Shown one piece after another: positions 1 through 13,502 of a stretch of DNA of 64,000 nucleotides; position 1 is the stretch's first letter; every line of letters begins with the position of its first letter. Source of the DNA: Maea johnstoni (lineage: Eukaryota > Annelida > Polychaeta > Spionida > Magelonidae); the NCBI GenBank assembly GCA_963942565.1, contig OZ012694.1:32011057-32075056 (forward strand), given 5' to 3'. The notes under the pieces are model-generated. The model was not told the origin of the DNA. It was given only the letters and a program-made list of their open reading frames with translations, and did no database searches. A program made the position numbers and the translations under genes.

Positions 1-84
1 CCCCTTAAAAATTTGGACGCCCCAAAATTTTACAATCGTCAAATTTGGGCACCCAGTTTCTAAATCCTGGCTAAGACCCTGAGT
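1..84 (-). repeat. Fragment of interspersed DNA-element family D, cut by the window edge
   Basis: The stretch ends with the inverted-repeat end CTGGCTAAGACCCTG seen in at least five other copies here (for example 52895-53211 and 54355-54673). Intact copies are about 310-320 bp and run from CAGGGTCTTAGCCAG to its reverse complement, so this is probably a non-autonomous DNA transposon (MITE). Superfamily not assigned. Confidence 0.6.
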
Positions 85-985
85 CGTCTATACCCACTAA
101 ACAGGTGGGTTCTTTTCACAGTCAAACCAAGCAGATGTGCAGGTAGGGTTGATTTCAAGGTTTAGACTTCAGAAAGCACATCTGTACCCATTAAACAGGT
201 GGGTACTTTTCACAGTCAAACCATGGTCAACAATGGTGTAAACATGGTTGGTGTTTTGACTAGAGATGGTGTCTGACTCTGGTTATTGGACACGTTTTGA
301 CTATGGTATTCTTTGTGGTCTTATCAAAGTAGACATTTATAGGACCAGGGTCGACCATGTCTGACTATGTTACACAACTGTGATAAGACCACGGTTTTCG
401 AGGTTATGTAAAACGTATACCGTATTCTTCCGATTAAGCCCACATGCCCAAATAAGCGCACAGGGCCTATTTTTCACGCTAAGAGGGGGAATGGCCAGCG
501 CAAATGTCATGAAAAACTCATAAAACTTCCCCCAGAATAAGTAAGAAAAGGGAAATCACATACCTTTCCTCTTGCTGTGTCTGCAAACCAGCGCTGAATT
601 CCGCAATTTCAGCAGTTCCTTCGTGCTCTCACTGTTCATATTCGCCGCATGATCGTACTATTGACCAATTAACAATCTTTTCACATGCGGGATTGTAGCT
701 GCAAACGTCTAAGCAGACTGAACAGCGAGAGCGCTAAGGTGCAATAACGGCCAATACTCTCCGATCAGCAATAATTGAGGTGTGCAGTAAAACAGAAGAT
801 TGCCAACAACCCTACTTCAGAAAAATTTCCCAACCTCTACCCGCACTGTGCGCTTAATCGCAAGAATATGGTAACTGCAGTAAGTCAGAAAAACAAGATA
901 AACAATGTAATGAGACTGTCACTAAGTACCAGATCTGCTTCGATTTTCATTTAATTTGTTTTATCACTATTTTCATTTTCTTCAG
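85..985 (+). other. Upstream region of HEXD
   Basis: No coding sequence seen. It holds a short direct duplication (about 88-130 and 182-226, sharing ACAGGTGGGT and CTTTTCACAGTCAAACCA). Just before the HEXD start codon, bases 971-985 look like a splice acceptor (pyrimidine tract then CAG), so an untranslated first exon may lie upstream. I see no convincing TATA or initiator element. Confidence 0.4.
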
Positions 986-986
986 A

Positions 987-1988
987 ATGCTTCACAATAG
1001 AGGACTTCGGATCGGGGACCCTTCGTTGACGACCGCTGTCCACACCACCTCTCCACAAATGAGAATGCTCGGGCGCGGCCGGCTGCGGATCTTGGCCCTG
1101 CTGGCAATCGTCTCCTTTTTCGCCCTTCTCGCCTACCTCTACAGCTCTAGTCAAAAACACCTTGGCGTGAAATCCCGCGGCAGTCCTAGCGAGGCGTTGT
1201 TATATAGACACATGCCCGAGAGACACAAGGTCATACAACCAGTCAACAACGTCGAAGAGGGATTTAAAAGTGAATTTGGCAACCATGAGAGGTACCAGAA
1301 TTACCAGAAGCTGCAACATAACACCATTGAAATCAAAAGAAAAGAAAATAATCTAGTGAAGTTAAGAAAAGGGCGGCATGGTTTGCGCTTTGTTCATCTG
1401 GATTTAAAGGGGGCGCCACCAAAGATCGGTTATTTCAAAGAGTTCTTTCCGCTGATTCGTCGTTTTGGTGCAAACGGCTTGTTAATGGAATATGAGGATA
1501 TGTTCCCCTACTCGGGTAAGCTCAAGAGAATAGCCGCAGGAAATGCGTATACGAAAAGTGAAATCGAGACGATAATCAGTCTCGCCCATAGCAACGACCT
1601 TCAAATCATACCCCTCATCCAAACCTTCGGACACATGGAATACGTGCTGAAATATCGCGAGTTCGCGCACATGCGCGAGGTCTCGGAGTACCCGATGGCC
1701 ATAAACCCGAACTTGAAGGAATCGCTGGAGCTGATCCAGAATATGGCGAACCAGGTTCTGGCGCTTCACAAGAACGCGTCCTGGATCCATATCGGGTGTG
1801 ACGAGGTCTACCACCTCGGGCTCTCTTCGCAGTCTGTGAATACCATGCAGAAGGAGAACATCGGGAAGGATGAGCTGTTTTTTCGGCACGTCAAGGCCGT
1901 GGCCGGTGGAATCGTCAAGCTGCACCCCAACGTACAACCCCTCATATGGGACGACATGATGAGGGGTGTGGATGAGAGTCTTCTAGTC
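987..1988 (+). CDS. HEXD: HEXD exon 1 (residues 1-334)
   Basis: Encodes the membrane anchor and the N-terminal two-thirds of the GH20 barrel including the catalytic Asp-Glu pair. It ends in phase 0 at DESLLV before the donor GTATGT (1989-1994). The open frame runs 13 codons past the donor into the intron before stopping. Confidence 0.9.
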
Positions 1989-3617
1989 GTATGTATATTT
2001 GCTCATTCCTTTGGAAGTCTGTATTTTTAAATAGGATAATTACATTTCGAAATAAAGGAAAACTATTCTGGTGGTCAGTATGTTTTTCACCAAAGGAAAG
2101 ATTCTCTTTTGTAAGAATAGTGTTATTAAAGTAATTACCTTCTCTCGAGCTCAACCAATCACAAAATTTACTATTTTTAAGGAAAATAGTTCTGATGATA
2201 AGCCTTTTTATACGATCAGCTGGAAAACTCCAGACATTGCTGCATGCATGGTCTTAGCCAAGATTTTTAATATAAAGTGCCCGTTCAAATTAGCAATTCC
2301 AAAATTTCTGCCCATCCATATTTAGCTACTCAGCTACTTCAAATCCTTATACAAACTAGTTACATTTTATAACATATTGTGTCAAAAAGGGCAATTTATC
2401 CTTCAGCCATATCCTGGAAGATGATTTGATTATTCATTTACCCCAAAAAGTCAAAATTGAAAAATTCATCATTGAAACTTGCCTGTCCAAAAAGGATTAC
2501 TTCAAGAAACTGCCTGTTAAAAAGACAGGTTGGTTGGGGCCTGGCTTAATTCCTGGCTGCATGGGCATGTGAGAAAGTTGCCAGTGACTTGGGGTAAGAT
2601 GGTGGCTTGTGCAGGGTGCCCTGTGTTTCCTCCACCATTTACAATGGGCTAGTCACAATTATGCCGCAATATGTCAAAAAAAGTGACAATAATCGAAATT
2701 TGAAATTCTACGATCCGATCAATGCTTTTTGTCTAAATGAGTGGTCTTGTTTTCAGGAGTCCGAGATAGGTTCCTTTATTGAGCCGATGATCTGGTGCTA
2801 CCAGCCGGACGTGGCCACTCAGCTGGACATGGACATGTGGAGACGCTATTCCAAGGTCTTCCCCAACGTCTGGGCCGCTTCTTCCTTCAAGGGCGCCACC
2901 GGCCCCGCCCAGTTCATCACCGATATCGACCACCACGTCCAGAACCACGTCACCTGGCTCAACATGATCAACAAAGTCGAAAAGACGCTTCCGATCAACT
3001 TTGAGGGTGTTGCATTGACAGGATGGCAGCGATTCGATCATTTCGCCGTCCTTTGCGAGCTGCTCCCGGCTGCGATCCCATCTTTGGTGTCGTGTCTAAC
3101 GACCTTGACCTCTGGTAACTGGAAAGAGGCGTACATGGCGAATATCTCAAAACGCCTTCGCTGTGACCACACCCTGAATACTTCCCTCGGACCAGTGCCG
3201 ACGGATGTGGCTCCCGAGCCCATACGCTGCTCTTTTCCGGGAGGGGACATATTTACGGAAGTTCAGAAGATGTGGGTTTCCATGGATACGTATAAACAGC
3301 TCATCTCGAGTATCCGTCTTGATGAATATCTCACAGATTATCATAAGAAATACAATTTTACCAGCAATTCACAGGTGGAATACACATTTGAAAAGCGATT
3401 TCCCGTTCAATTCATCCTATCAAATTTTGGCGAAATTCGGGACAAGATGAGAAGTGCTCTGATGACCGTTTACGATAAATACACGGTGCACGAATGGCTG
3501 GAGACCCACATCCTGGCGCACATGAGAAAAGTCAAGAAGATCTACAATAGTGCTCAGCCTCTGCTGAAGAAAAGATACTGGCCGGGACGCCCCTTCCCAA
3601 TCCAGAAAATATCATAG
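987..3617 (+). CDS. HEXD: Hexosaminidase D-like beta-N-acetylhexosaminidase (GH20), two exons, membrane-anchored
   Basis: The spliced product (987-1988 joined to 2757-3617, phase 0) is 620 aa. The GH20 catalytic domain starts near residue 130 with FVHLDLKGAPPK, followed by GANGLLMEYEDMFPY, PLIQTFGHMEYVL and the catalytic pair in HIGCDEVYHLG (D272-E273). Exon 2 continues with VWAASSFKGATGP and LTGWQRFDHFAVLCELLP. All these blocks match human HEXD as I know it, so the family call is firm. GH20 enzymes remove terminal GlcNAc/GalNAc by substrate-assisted catalysis, and HEXD prefers galactosaminides. Residues 35-52 (RILALLAIVSFFALLAYL) form a type II membrane anchor that human cytosolic/nuclear HEXD (486 aa) lacks; nematode subfamily-2 hexosaminidases are likewise anchored. 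A Golgi or secretory location is inferred. The start at 987 is the first ATG after a possible acceptor. Confidence 0.92.
2563..2700 (+). repeat. 3' part of SINE B inside the HEXD intron
   Basis: Matches the tail of the SINE-like element at 39100-39320 (GTGAGAAAGTTGCCAGTGAC, TTTCCTCCACCA, then TTACAA). It lies about 55 bp upstream of the HEXD exon 2 acceptor. The tRNA-like head is missing, so this copy is 5'-truncated. Confidence 0.6.
2757..3617 (+). CDS. HEXD: HEXD exon 2 (residues 335-620 and stop)
   Basis: Begins after TGTTTTCAG with ESEIGSFIEPMIW, which matches the 'LVEPVLWDY' region of human HEXD. It contains VWAASSFKGATGPAQ and the LTGWQRFDHFAVLCELLPA substrate-binding region, and ends at TAG 3615-3617. 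The C-terminal about 130 residues are helical and poorly conserved, as in the family. Confidence 0.9.
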   Translation, partial: ESEIGSFIEPMIWCYQPDVATQLDMDMWRRYSKVFPNVWAASSFKGATGPAQFITDIDHHVQNHVTWLNMINKVEKTLPINFEGVALTGWQRFDHFAVLCELLPAAIPSLVSCLTTLTSGNWKEAYMANISKRLRCDHTLNTSLGPVPTDVAPEPIRCSFPGGDIFTEVQKMWVSMDTYKQLISSIRLDEYLTDYHKKYNFTSNSQVEYTFEKRFPVQFILSNFGEIRDKMRSALMTVYDKYTVHEWLETHILAHMRKVKKIYNSAQPLLKKRYWPGRPFPIQKIS

Positions 3618-3783
3618 CTTAGTCTTTTTATTATGCTATTGCATGATTGGAATTTGTTCGTTTTTGTGATTTTGATTATTCAGAATAATGGCTGTTTAAT
3701 GTGTATGCGTTGTACACAGTTATGTTTTTAACCCAATCATGCTCAGAAAATCTGCAAGTTGTAGGATGATTAATTTGGTATTC

Positions 3784-6199
<2,416 letters not shown>

Positions 6200-7185
6200 G
6201 TTTATTTCTGGTACATAGTGCCCCATTAATGTTGATACAGAGTACTACAGCATTATTTATTTCATTGATACAGAGAGTCTGTATCCATATCCTTACAGTG
6301 TACTGATGGTATCTAGTGCATGGCGACACAGTATCAAATTTGTTTCCATTATATTGTTACAAAGCACTTTATTTGTATCAATTGCATTATTGTTACTCTT
6401 AGTGTCCACTAAATTACAGCACTAGTGTGGTGCGCTTCATTGTTACTGTGTATCATATATTTATCCATGACATTGATACTCAGTATCATGAAAGTCACTT
6501 GTATTGGCACTTAGTATCATGTCTGTATCGATTACGATTACTACGCATTGATACAGAATACCATACATGTATCCATTGTATTGATAAAGAGTATCATATC
6601 TGTATTGATTGTATTCATACAGAATACCATATGTATCCATTGTATTGATACAGAGTATCGTACCTGTATCCATCGCATTGCTACAGTGTACTATGTGTTT
6701 CCATAGTGTTGGTAGGGTGTCATGCCTGTAATAATTGTATTGATACTGATTACCTTATGTTCTCATTGTATTGGTATAGAGTATCCTATCTGTATCCATT
6801 GCTAGACTACCCTATGTTTCAGTTGCACTCGGGGCCTTAGCCAGCTAGATTTAGAAACTGGGTGCCCAGAGTTGGCAATGGTGAAAGATTTTGGACAACT
6901 TATTCTTCAGAGTAGATCAAAATATCCTCAGGGTACAACAATGAACATGCATTTACTTGTCAAAATTAAGGCATCATATCCTTGTACAATGTCATGGGAA
7001 TTATATTAAGGTGAAAATTATATGCTTGATATTAACATTTTTCTAAATCACTCAAAAATAAAATTGGGTGTCCTGTGGGGTGATATTTGAGCATCCAAAT
7101 GATGCTCAGACACTCTACTGGCTAAGACCGTGGTTGACAAAGAGTATCATACCTGTATGTGTTGTATCGCGAGAACTCTGTGGCT
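6200..7185. repeat. Degenerate minisatellite built on ATTGATACAGAGTATCAT, split by a family D element
   Basis: A diverged tandem repeat of roughly 36-38 bp with the recurring core GTATCCATTGTATTGATAC. It is interrupted by an element at 6832-7134 and resumes at 7136-7180. The divergence between units suggests age. Confidence 0.7.
6832..7134 (+). mobile_element. Family D MITE-like element
   Basis: Runs from GGGCCTTAGCCAGCTAGATT to TACTGGCTAAGACCGTG, an inverted-repeat pair shared with 52895-53211. It is inserted in the 6200-7185 minisatellite, so it is younger than that array. Confidence 0.65.
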
Positions 7186-7517
7186 GTATCTATTTGGTGC
7201 ATTGTAGTAATGTACCTGATGTGTAATTCGTGAAGTTTTCTGTATTGCAAAAAAATATTTCTGATACCATGAAAGTACATGTACCTCCATGGCACACTAC
7301 AAAAGGAAACATGGTGATGTGTCATTTATGACAGATTTGGTGTTTGTAAACAATTAGCTATGTTAAATTGCCATGAGTATATATGATGGTCCTCAATAAT
7401 AGGTGTGCTCTTACTGGGATTTTTTTCCAAAAGAAATTCTGCATGTCTGCTATGGTCAGTGCACAGGGTACAGCAAGATTCAGCAGAGGCGTTTATGCCC
7501 TATTGTATTGTGCAATG

Positions 7518-7683
7518 CAGGGTCTGACACTTAGATTTTAGGCTAGGGGCCCGAAAAGATCTTTTGAGAAAAAAATAGTTGTCAAAAACAGGATTTCTGG
7601 TTTATATACATACTATTTTGGGCCGCTAGTCTAGAAAAATCTAGGGGCGTATGCCCCTGGGCCCCTTGGAAAGTTGAACCCTG
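7518..7683 (+). mobile_element. Family F short element
   Basis: About 166 bp from CAGGGTCTGACACTTAG to GTTGAACCCTG. A second copy at 8279-8463 shares TTTTAGGCTAGGGGCC and CAGGATTTCTGGTT. The ends are short inverted repeats (CAGGGTY). A further piece lies at 43320-43360. Confidence 0.65.
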
Positions 7684-7796
7684 CAATGTAATATGGTGGA
7701 GAATAGTGTACACAATTGGTTGATTATTTATGAGACATAACAGTGTTGACGAGCAGTGGAACATTTGAGGAAATCTACTGGTTTGTATGAGTCAAT

Positions 7797-8278
7797 GTTG
7801 TTCCATTATGTGATAAACGTTGTAAAGAGGTAAGGGATAACAGGTAACAAATGCTATTCAGTAACAGATGGCCTCATGAACGGGCTGATGATTCACTAGA
7901 CAAAAGAATGTTGAAGATTCATGAATCAAGTAAGTTTGTATCGGTGGCTATGGGTCAGTGTGCTTCCATAATGTGATGGCCTTTGAGAACAGGTAACATT
8001 TGTTGTTCAATATCAGATAGCCTCTTATGAACGGGCTGATGATTACCTAGACAAAAGAATGTCAAAGACTTATGATTCAAGTAAGTTCGTTTAGGTGGCT
8101 ATGGGTCAATGTGCTTCCATAATATGATGACCTTTGTAGACAGTTTATTTAGTCTGTATCAACATGTCTCTCATGAGCGGGTGATTCTGATGACGAAGGT
8201 GGTTGAGAATAATGTTCAGTGTTTGAGTTCTCAATATTGGTGGTACTGTGGTTGTAAGTCAATGTGCTTCCATGAATT
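7797..8278. repeat. Tandem repeat, about 152-bp unit, three copies
   Basis: The marker GTGCTTCCATAATRTGATG recurs near 7958, 8110 and (diverged) 8264, and a relative lies at 7797. ACGGGCTGATGATT and CTAGACAAAAGAATGT recur with the same spacing. No coding potential is apparent. Confidence 0.7.
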
Positions 8279-8463
8279 CAGGGTCAGACACTTGTATTTT
8301 AGGCTAGGGGCCTGAAAAGGTCTTTTGATGTAAAATAATGGTCAAAAACAGGATTTCTGGTTAATACACATACTATTTTGGGCCCCCTGGTCTGAAAAAT
8401 CTAGGGGCCCACAGCAAAATCTTGGGGCATATGCCCCTAGGGCCCTGGGAAAGTCAAACCCTG
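8279..8463 (+). mobile_element. Family F short element, second copy
   Basis: Same family as 7518-7683, from CAGGGTCAGACACTTG to AGTCAAACCCTG, slightly longer because of an internal AGGGGCCCACAGC segment. Confidence 0.65.
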
Positions 8464-8479
8464 ATGATGTCACGGTAGG

Positions 8480-8570
8480 GACCCGGCCTGATAGCTGATG
8501 GCCTTAGTGTTGACACAGACTGCCCAATGTCTCTCACCACTACCTGGGTTCAAATGAAGTTAACCCATTC
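8480..8570 (+). repeat. Head of SINE B (degenerate)
   Basis: GATGGCCTTAGTGTTG, then GTCTCTCACCACTACCTGGG and TTCAAAT matches the tRNA-like head of the elements at 39100-39320 and 32893-33085. A matching tail segment (GTGAGAAAGTAGCCAGTGAC) appears at 8781-8810, so the SINE was split by a later MITE family 2-like insertion. Confidence 0.5.
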
Positions 8571-8827
8571 ATGCATGTAGTGACCAAAATCTCCCTGAGT
8601 AGTTAGTTTTAATGTTCGTGGCCAGCACATTTTTCAGTAAAAATATCTGAAGGAGAAAGTTTTAAAGAACTCAACTCACAATGCTCCTTCAAACATTTTG
8701 TAACGTATGCTTCCAGTGCTATGTTCAAGAGTATTCAAGTCCAGACAACCCAAATCAAAGAAATTTTCATGGGTTGTTCAATGTGAGAAAGTAGCCAGTG
8801 ACCTAGGTTTGACCATGGTTTTCCCTG

Positions 8828-9054
8828 TTAACCCTTGCAATGCTAAGGCTACTTTCGTCCAATACACAAGAACGCAAAGATTTTTGAAAAACATCTAAAC
8901 TCTGTCATGTTGGTACTCATTGGATAGCCCTCATGGAGAACTCTCAGATGAGTACCCATATGCCAGGCCCTGGCAGCCAGGGTTTCAGTGATTTTCCAGG
9001 ATTTTTGCTTAATTTAGTATTGGCCAAATTAGCCACCAAAAGCATAAGGGTTAA
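8828..9054 (-). mobile_element. MITE family 1, full length
   Basis: Bounded by TTAA on both sides, with ends TTAACCCTTGCAATGC and AGCATAAGGGTTAA. It is in reverse orientation relative to the TGCTGCTGGTGGC end. The internal blocks CATGTTGGTACTCATTGGAT and GATGAGTACCCAT recur in over ten copies in this window. Confidence 0.8.
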
Positions 9055-9639
9055 CTCCAGTTTCCTACACCTTTATGATCTAACTGCAACTCACAGTTAA
9101 AGATGTATGAAACAAATTTAGGGGATCAGGCTGGTGCATAAGGATGATTTCCAGACATTTTGTACTGATATGTTCATAATAAGTTCATAATAACCTCACA
9201 CTTTGAAGTTCTTTCAAATACTCATCTATATATCCAAATAGTTTTTGAAAGATTTTGCAGTATTAAATACATACTTTAAATGTTTACAACAATCAAGGTC
9301 TTCCTCTTATTATGCATAATTATTAAATTTGAAATAATAAAGCATTAACTCATTCTTAAAATAAACATTGTCTGTGTGACAAAGAAAATGAGAAAAAAAT
9401 TGAACTGATCTATTATTTCTTGTTATGCAAAGAGCTCTACTCCAAATTTTTAAAATCACAAATAATCAAATATATGTGAGACAACCAATGCAGTCTTGCA
9501 ATGCATATTATAAACAATGTGTGTTAAGTTGAACAATTTATTGTATTGGTTTCACCAATGCTCATTTGTGCAATAACATTGTTACACCCTGAAATGTATG
9601 ACCAGCATTTTGTATCACCAGTCCTAGCATTAGTGGGAG

Positions 9640-9745
9640 GGGTGGAGGATGGTGATCAGCTGGTGTTGGGGGTTGGGGGGGGGGGTGGGGGGCAGGAGTG
9701 GTCAGCTGGGGGTGGAGTTGGGGTGGTGGGGAGGGTGGGAAAGCA
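9640..9745 (+). repeat. G-rich tract with quadruplex potential
   Basis: About 100 bp dominated by G runs (GGGGGTTGGGGGG and GTGGGGAGGGTGGG). Many runs of three or more G on one strand could form G-quadruplexes. There is no sign of a gene. Confidence 0.7.
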
Positions 9746-9930
9746 ATACTGGCTTATACATACTGATACCAGTGATGTTCACAATTTGAAATTCATTGTT
9801 CTGTATTCTGCTGACCTGAATAAAGAGGGTTGACATAGTCACTATATAAATGTGTGGCATCTTGAGGTGCTGTGTGGGGATACTTTGCAGCTGACAGACC
9901 ATGTGGCAGCGTTATCTATGAATATAAATG

Positions 9931-10196
9931 TTAACCCATTCGTACCCAGAGCAGCCAGGCGTTCTGAATATTTAGAATGTACCTTACAAGCAATATGTCC
10001 GAAAAACCCGCAGCATAGTTTTCTCTGGAAAGTGAAAACTAGATAAAAAATAGAATGATAATTATTATCAAATAATAATTCTTGTAAGTATATACACATT
10101 TTTTTCAATGTTTAGGATAAAGATGATTTGTTTATGAAATATCCACACATTATCTATAGTTAGAGCAGTAGACAGCTCTGGGCCTGAATGGGTCAA
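9931..10196 (+). mobile_element. MITE family 2
   Basis: Starts TTAACCCATTCGTACCC and ends GCCTGAATGGGTCAA, so the TTAACCCATT inverted ends are recognisable with one changed base on the right. The family has a better copy at 56317-56546. Confidence 0.65.
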
Positions 10197-10214
10197 CCCT
10201 ATAGGATATGGGTA

Positions 10215-10424
10215 TTTAACACTTATGCTGCCGGTGGCTAATTTGGCTTAAACAAAATAATGCAAAAAATGTCTGAACCCCTTGCTAAATGGGTACCCAT
10301 CTAAGAGTACTCGACAAGAGCTATCTGATGAGTACCAACATGACAGGATTTAGAAGGTTTTCTAAGATGTTTGCGTTCTTCTGCTTTGGACGAAAATAGC
10401 ATTAGCATTGGAAGGGATAACAAA
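10215..10424 (+). mobile_element. MITE family 1
   Basis: TTAACACTTATGCTGCCGGTGG at the left, ATTGGAAGGGATAA at the right, with the family blocks GTACCAACATGACAGG and GTTTGCGTTCTT... in between. Confidence 0.7.
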
Positions 10425-10768
10425 CGCAATGTATGTCTAATGTGAATGTACTAGTGTTGGTGGAGCTAGTCAGAGAATGTGTAATGGATATTTATGTTGA
10501 TATGTGACAATTTATATATGACTAATTGATATTAATACTGTGACAGCTATGAATTTATTCTGGTAGGCAATTTCTAGGTGGTAAAATGTAGCGCTGCTTT
10601 CTAATGAACTGTATCAGCTTTTGCTGCTTCAATAACACATGACATGATGAATATAGAAATGTGTTCTGGTCTTTATTTATTTATCCTCTGCCTTTCTAAT
10701 AAACATATAAAACACAATGCATAGTAAGCAACAATTCTCCAAGTGATAGGTTTACCTCATTTATATAC

Positions 10769-11015
10769 TTAAAGGGCAAATGCACCATCAGAATGATTTA
10801 GGTTCAAAATGAGCTTATATATGTCACCTTTCAAATAAGTCCTCCCCCGAACCTGTCCTCTTCAGCACTATTCAGTTATAGCTTACAGAAGTTCAGCAAG
10901 TAACAGTCCTGAGGCAGCCATAGGGGGCGTCTATGTATCCCTGGATGCACTGTTTTTTGCATCTTCTAAGCACCAGCCTGTGTCACCAGTGCATCAGAGG
11001 AAGGAAACATGTTAT
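10769..11015 (+). mobile_element. Single arm of palindromic family C element
   Basis: Starts TTAAAGGGCAAATGCACC and follows the left arm of the large inverted-repeat element at 21545-22582 (CAGAATGATTTAGGTTC, ACAGTCCTGAGGC, CTAAGCACC). Only one arm is present here. Confidence 0.65.
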
Positions 11016-11028
11016 TTGTGATATAGAT

Positions 11029-11180
11029 TTAACCCTTATGCTGCTGTCCATTGAGTTTGTCCATTACAAAATGATGCGAAAAAAGCCAAAATTTGACTAA
11101 AACCCTGGCAAATGGGTTCTCATCTGATAGTACTCAGCGAGAGCTTTCTGATGAGTACCAACATGACAGGGTTTAAGGCT
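11029..11180 (+). mobile_element. MITE family 1, 3'-truncated
   Basis: Begins TTAACCCTTATGCTGCTG and stops near ACATGACAGGGTTTAA; the right third of the family consensus is absent. Confidence 0.6.
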
Positions 11181-11716
11181 GTAATGCTGGTGACACACTC
11201 AAAATAAGACAACTTCTAGTTTAGCACTCCTGTACCCTTTCTAACAATATTTATCTAATCCCTGAGGTCTTGGTGTTTCAAATATAAGTTTTCTTTAACT
11301 TACCTGCTTGAGCTGACCTCAATATAAATACAGTTTCAATTTTACAGTGTTTTACCTCAAATGAGGTTTTCTTGATCAATAAAGGTTCATTTGATTTATA
11401 AATACCATACATGTCTGCTAAATATACTAGGCTAGGGCAACTGAAAGGCAAATTTGGAGTTCCTGCAAGAGAATACCTTACAGCACGCGATTTTAATGGA
11501 AACTTTTAAAGAAAGTAGGTCACAATGGACAGACATTTAAAAAATGACTTAATGCCAAGGCCACTAAATGCTAATTATTTCATTACTTTGTCAAAGAAAG
11601 CTTCCCAAGAAATTAAAATATTGAATGGCTCATAAAATATTAGGCTGACAGGGCCATCGGTGTCAAATCGCTGAGGGGACTGAGCCAAAATACGGCTGGG
11701 GTGGGAGAGACAAAAT

Positions 11717-11933
11717 TTAATCCATTCATGCCTGTTATGCCCAAAAACAGCCTGACGATTCTGGTGGGTTCTCACTGAAAAATGCATATCTAGAAATATA
11801 TTTGAAGCAGAAATGCTCATCATTGTCTAACCCTTCAAATATTTTGTGAATCTTTGCTTAATTTCAAAGTAATTTTCCTAAGTATCATACGTCCAAATGA
11901 TATAAGACAAGAAACAATCTAGGCATGGCTTAA
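11717..11933 (+). mobile_element. MITE family 2 (diverged)
   Basis: TTAATCCATTCATGCC at the left and GGCATGGCTTAA at the right, with the family core TTTGAAGCAGAAATG and CTTCAAATATTTTGTG. Confidence 0.5.
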
Positions 11934-12333
11934 ACACAGGAACGGCAACTTCATAAGACAAAAGGGAACTTCATAAGATTTAACTTGCTTTATTTTAACA
12001 AAATGATTAAACAGTACACTGCTTAAGTGTTTGTAAAAGTAACAAATATCCAACCATCACCAAAAATAATCACTGGAGGAACTAGAACAACCCAGTTGGT
12101 TTACCCATTCTCCCCAAAGAAACAGCCCAAAACGTCCTGACCACAACAATCTCTGGTAGAATAGCATCTTTTAAAAATGCTTGAAGATTTGACTTAATAA
12201 CTCATGCTCATCAGGAGCAGTCACATGGTCAGACACATAGGAAGATATATCGTGACAGAAATGCAATACTGTATCTGAAGAAATATTTGACTGAAGGAAA
12301 GTTGGGTTCTCCAATAAACACTCAAATACTTAG

Positions 12334-12755
12334 ATAATATATAGAGCTGCACTCACGGAGGGAGATCAACTCATGAGCTCACCACCATTTTGACTCATGA
12401 GTTTATGGACGCGCAGTTTTAAAAATAAATATTCATTATTCAGTCCACCAGTTAAGAAAGGAATGCTTACTGATTGAGATTTGCTAAGATTTCCATGTTT
12501 ATTTCATTTTGAAATGTGCTTTTATAGAAGAATATATATCTATATTTACGTATAGATTGTTACATTGATGATTGTAAACAAGACTTCACAGAGATAAGCA
12601 GTGATAGGAAAGTGTGTGTCAGGCGTTCTGTGTTAGGTTATGTTCCTAACATAGACGAGTTTGTGAGTTGACGACTTTAGCTCGAGCTTGGCTCGCCTGC
12701 CCCAGCGCTCGAGCCATTTGAGTTCGTGAGTGGTGAGTGCAGCTCTAATAATATA
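12334..12755 (+). mobile_element. hAT-type MITE with perfect 8-bp target duplication
   Basis: The inverted ends TAGAGCTGCACTCAC (12342-12356) and GTGAGTGCAGCTCTA (12733-12747) match exactly. They are flanked by identical 8-bp direct repeats ATAATATA (12334-12341 and 12748-12755). An 8-bp duplication and TAG-type ends are hallmarks of hAT transposons. The 406-bp interior has no coding capacity. Confidence 0.88.
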
Positions 12756-13143
12756 ACACTGATTGATGAGTTGCATTCAATGTCATATCTTAGCCAGGAG
12801 AGTGCGTGGAAGTCATTGAGACACCAAAACCCTTAAAATTCACCCCTCAAGACAACCCAAGTTCTTTCATGAGTAATGTCTTAAAATGTCATTTTGAAAC
12901 ATATAATGGAACTCTATTCATCTCATTATAAATCCCATGACATTGTAAAAGGATATCATGCCTTATTTTAATTAGTAAATAATGTTTAGGGTTTAGGTTT
13001 CATGTTATATAACTCAGGAAGCAGATGATATCAACTAACACAGTAGCCTAATATTCACAGTGTAAAAGATGTTGAAAGGCTCATCTAATATATTATGGCA
13101 CCATTTGAAAGTGGCACGTTTTCACAAAACCACATATTGTAAT

Positions 13144-13502
13144 ACACATGCTACAGGGCTCGACATTGGTGCTTGCCCCATTGCCCCGGGCAAGTAGAAT
13201 TTGTAAATTATAGCTGTGGGGCAAGTGAAAACTGCATCTTGCTTGCCCCACTGGGAAAGTACGCTTTGTATATTTCAGATTTACTTTTGAGAATGTGTGC
13301 AAGTTTCGTGGTCTGGCATCCAAGCTTGTCCTAGAAAATATGCTTTCACATGCCAGAACCATGTTCTACTTGGTTTTAAATGAAATATAAAACATACAAT
13401 TTTTCAAGGGCAAGGGAAAGTTGGAGTAGGGGAAGTGAAAATTGAATCTCACTTGCCCTACGGGGCAAGTCGCTGTAAAAGTTAACGTCGTGCCCTGTGC
13501 TA
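13144..13502. repeat. Family E element built around GGGGCAAGTG motifs
   Basis: Starts near GGGCTCGACATTGG, contains repeated and inverted CTTGCCCC / GGGGCAAGT motifs, and ends near AACGTCGTGCCCTG. Related stretches occur at 20628-20790 and 34985-35330. Class unknown; probably a foldback DNA element. Confidence 0.5.

Noticed and set aside
1482-1937. 151-codon minus-strand frame opposite HEXD
   Set aside because: Antisense shadow of the GH20-coding exon with no recognisable product.
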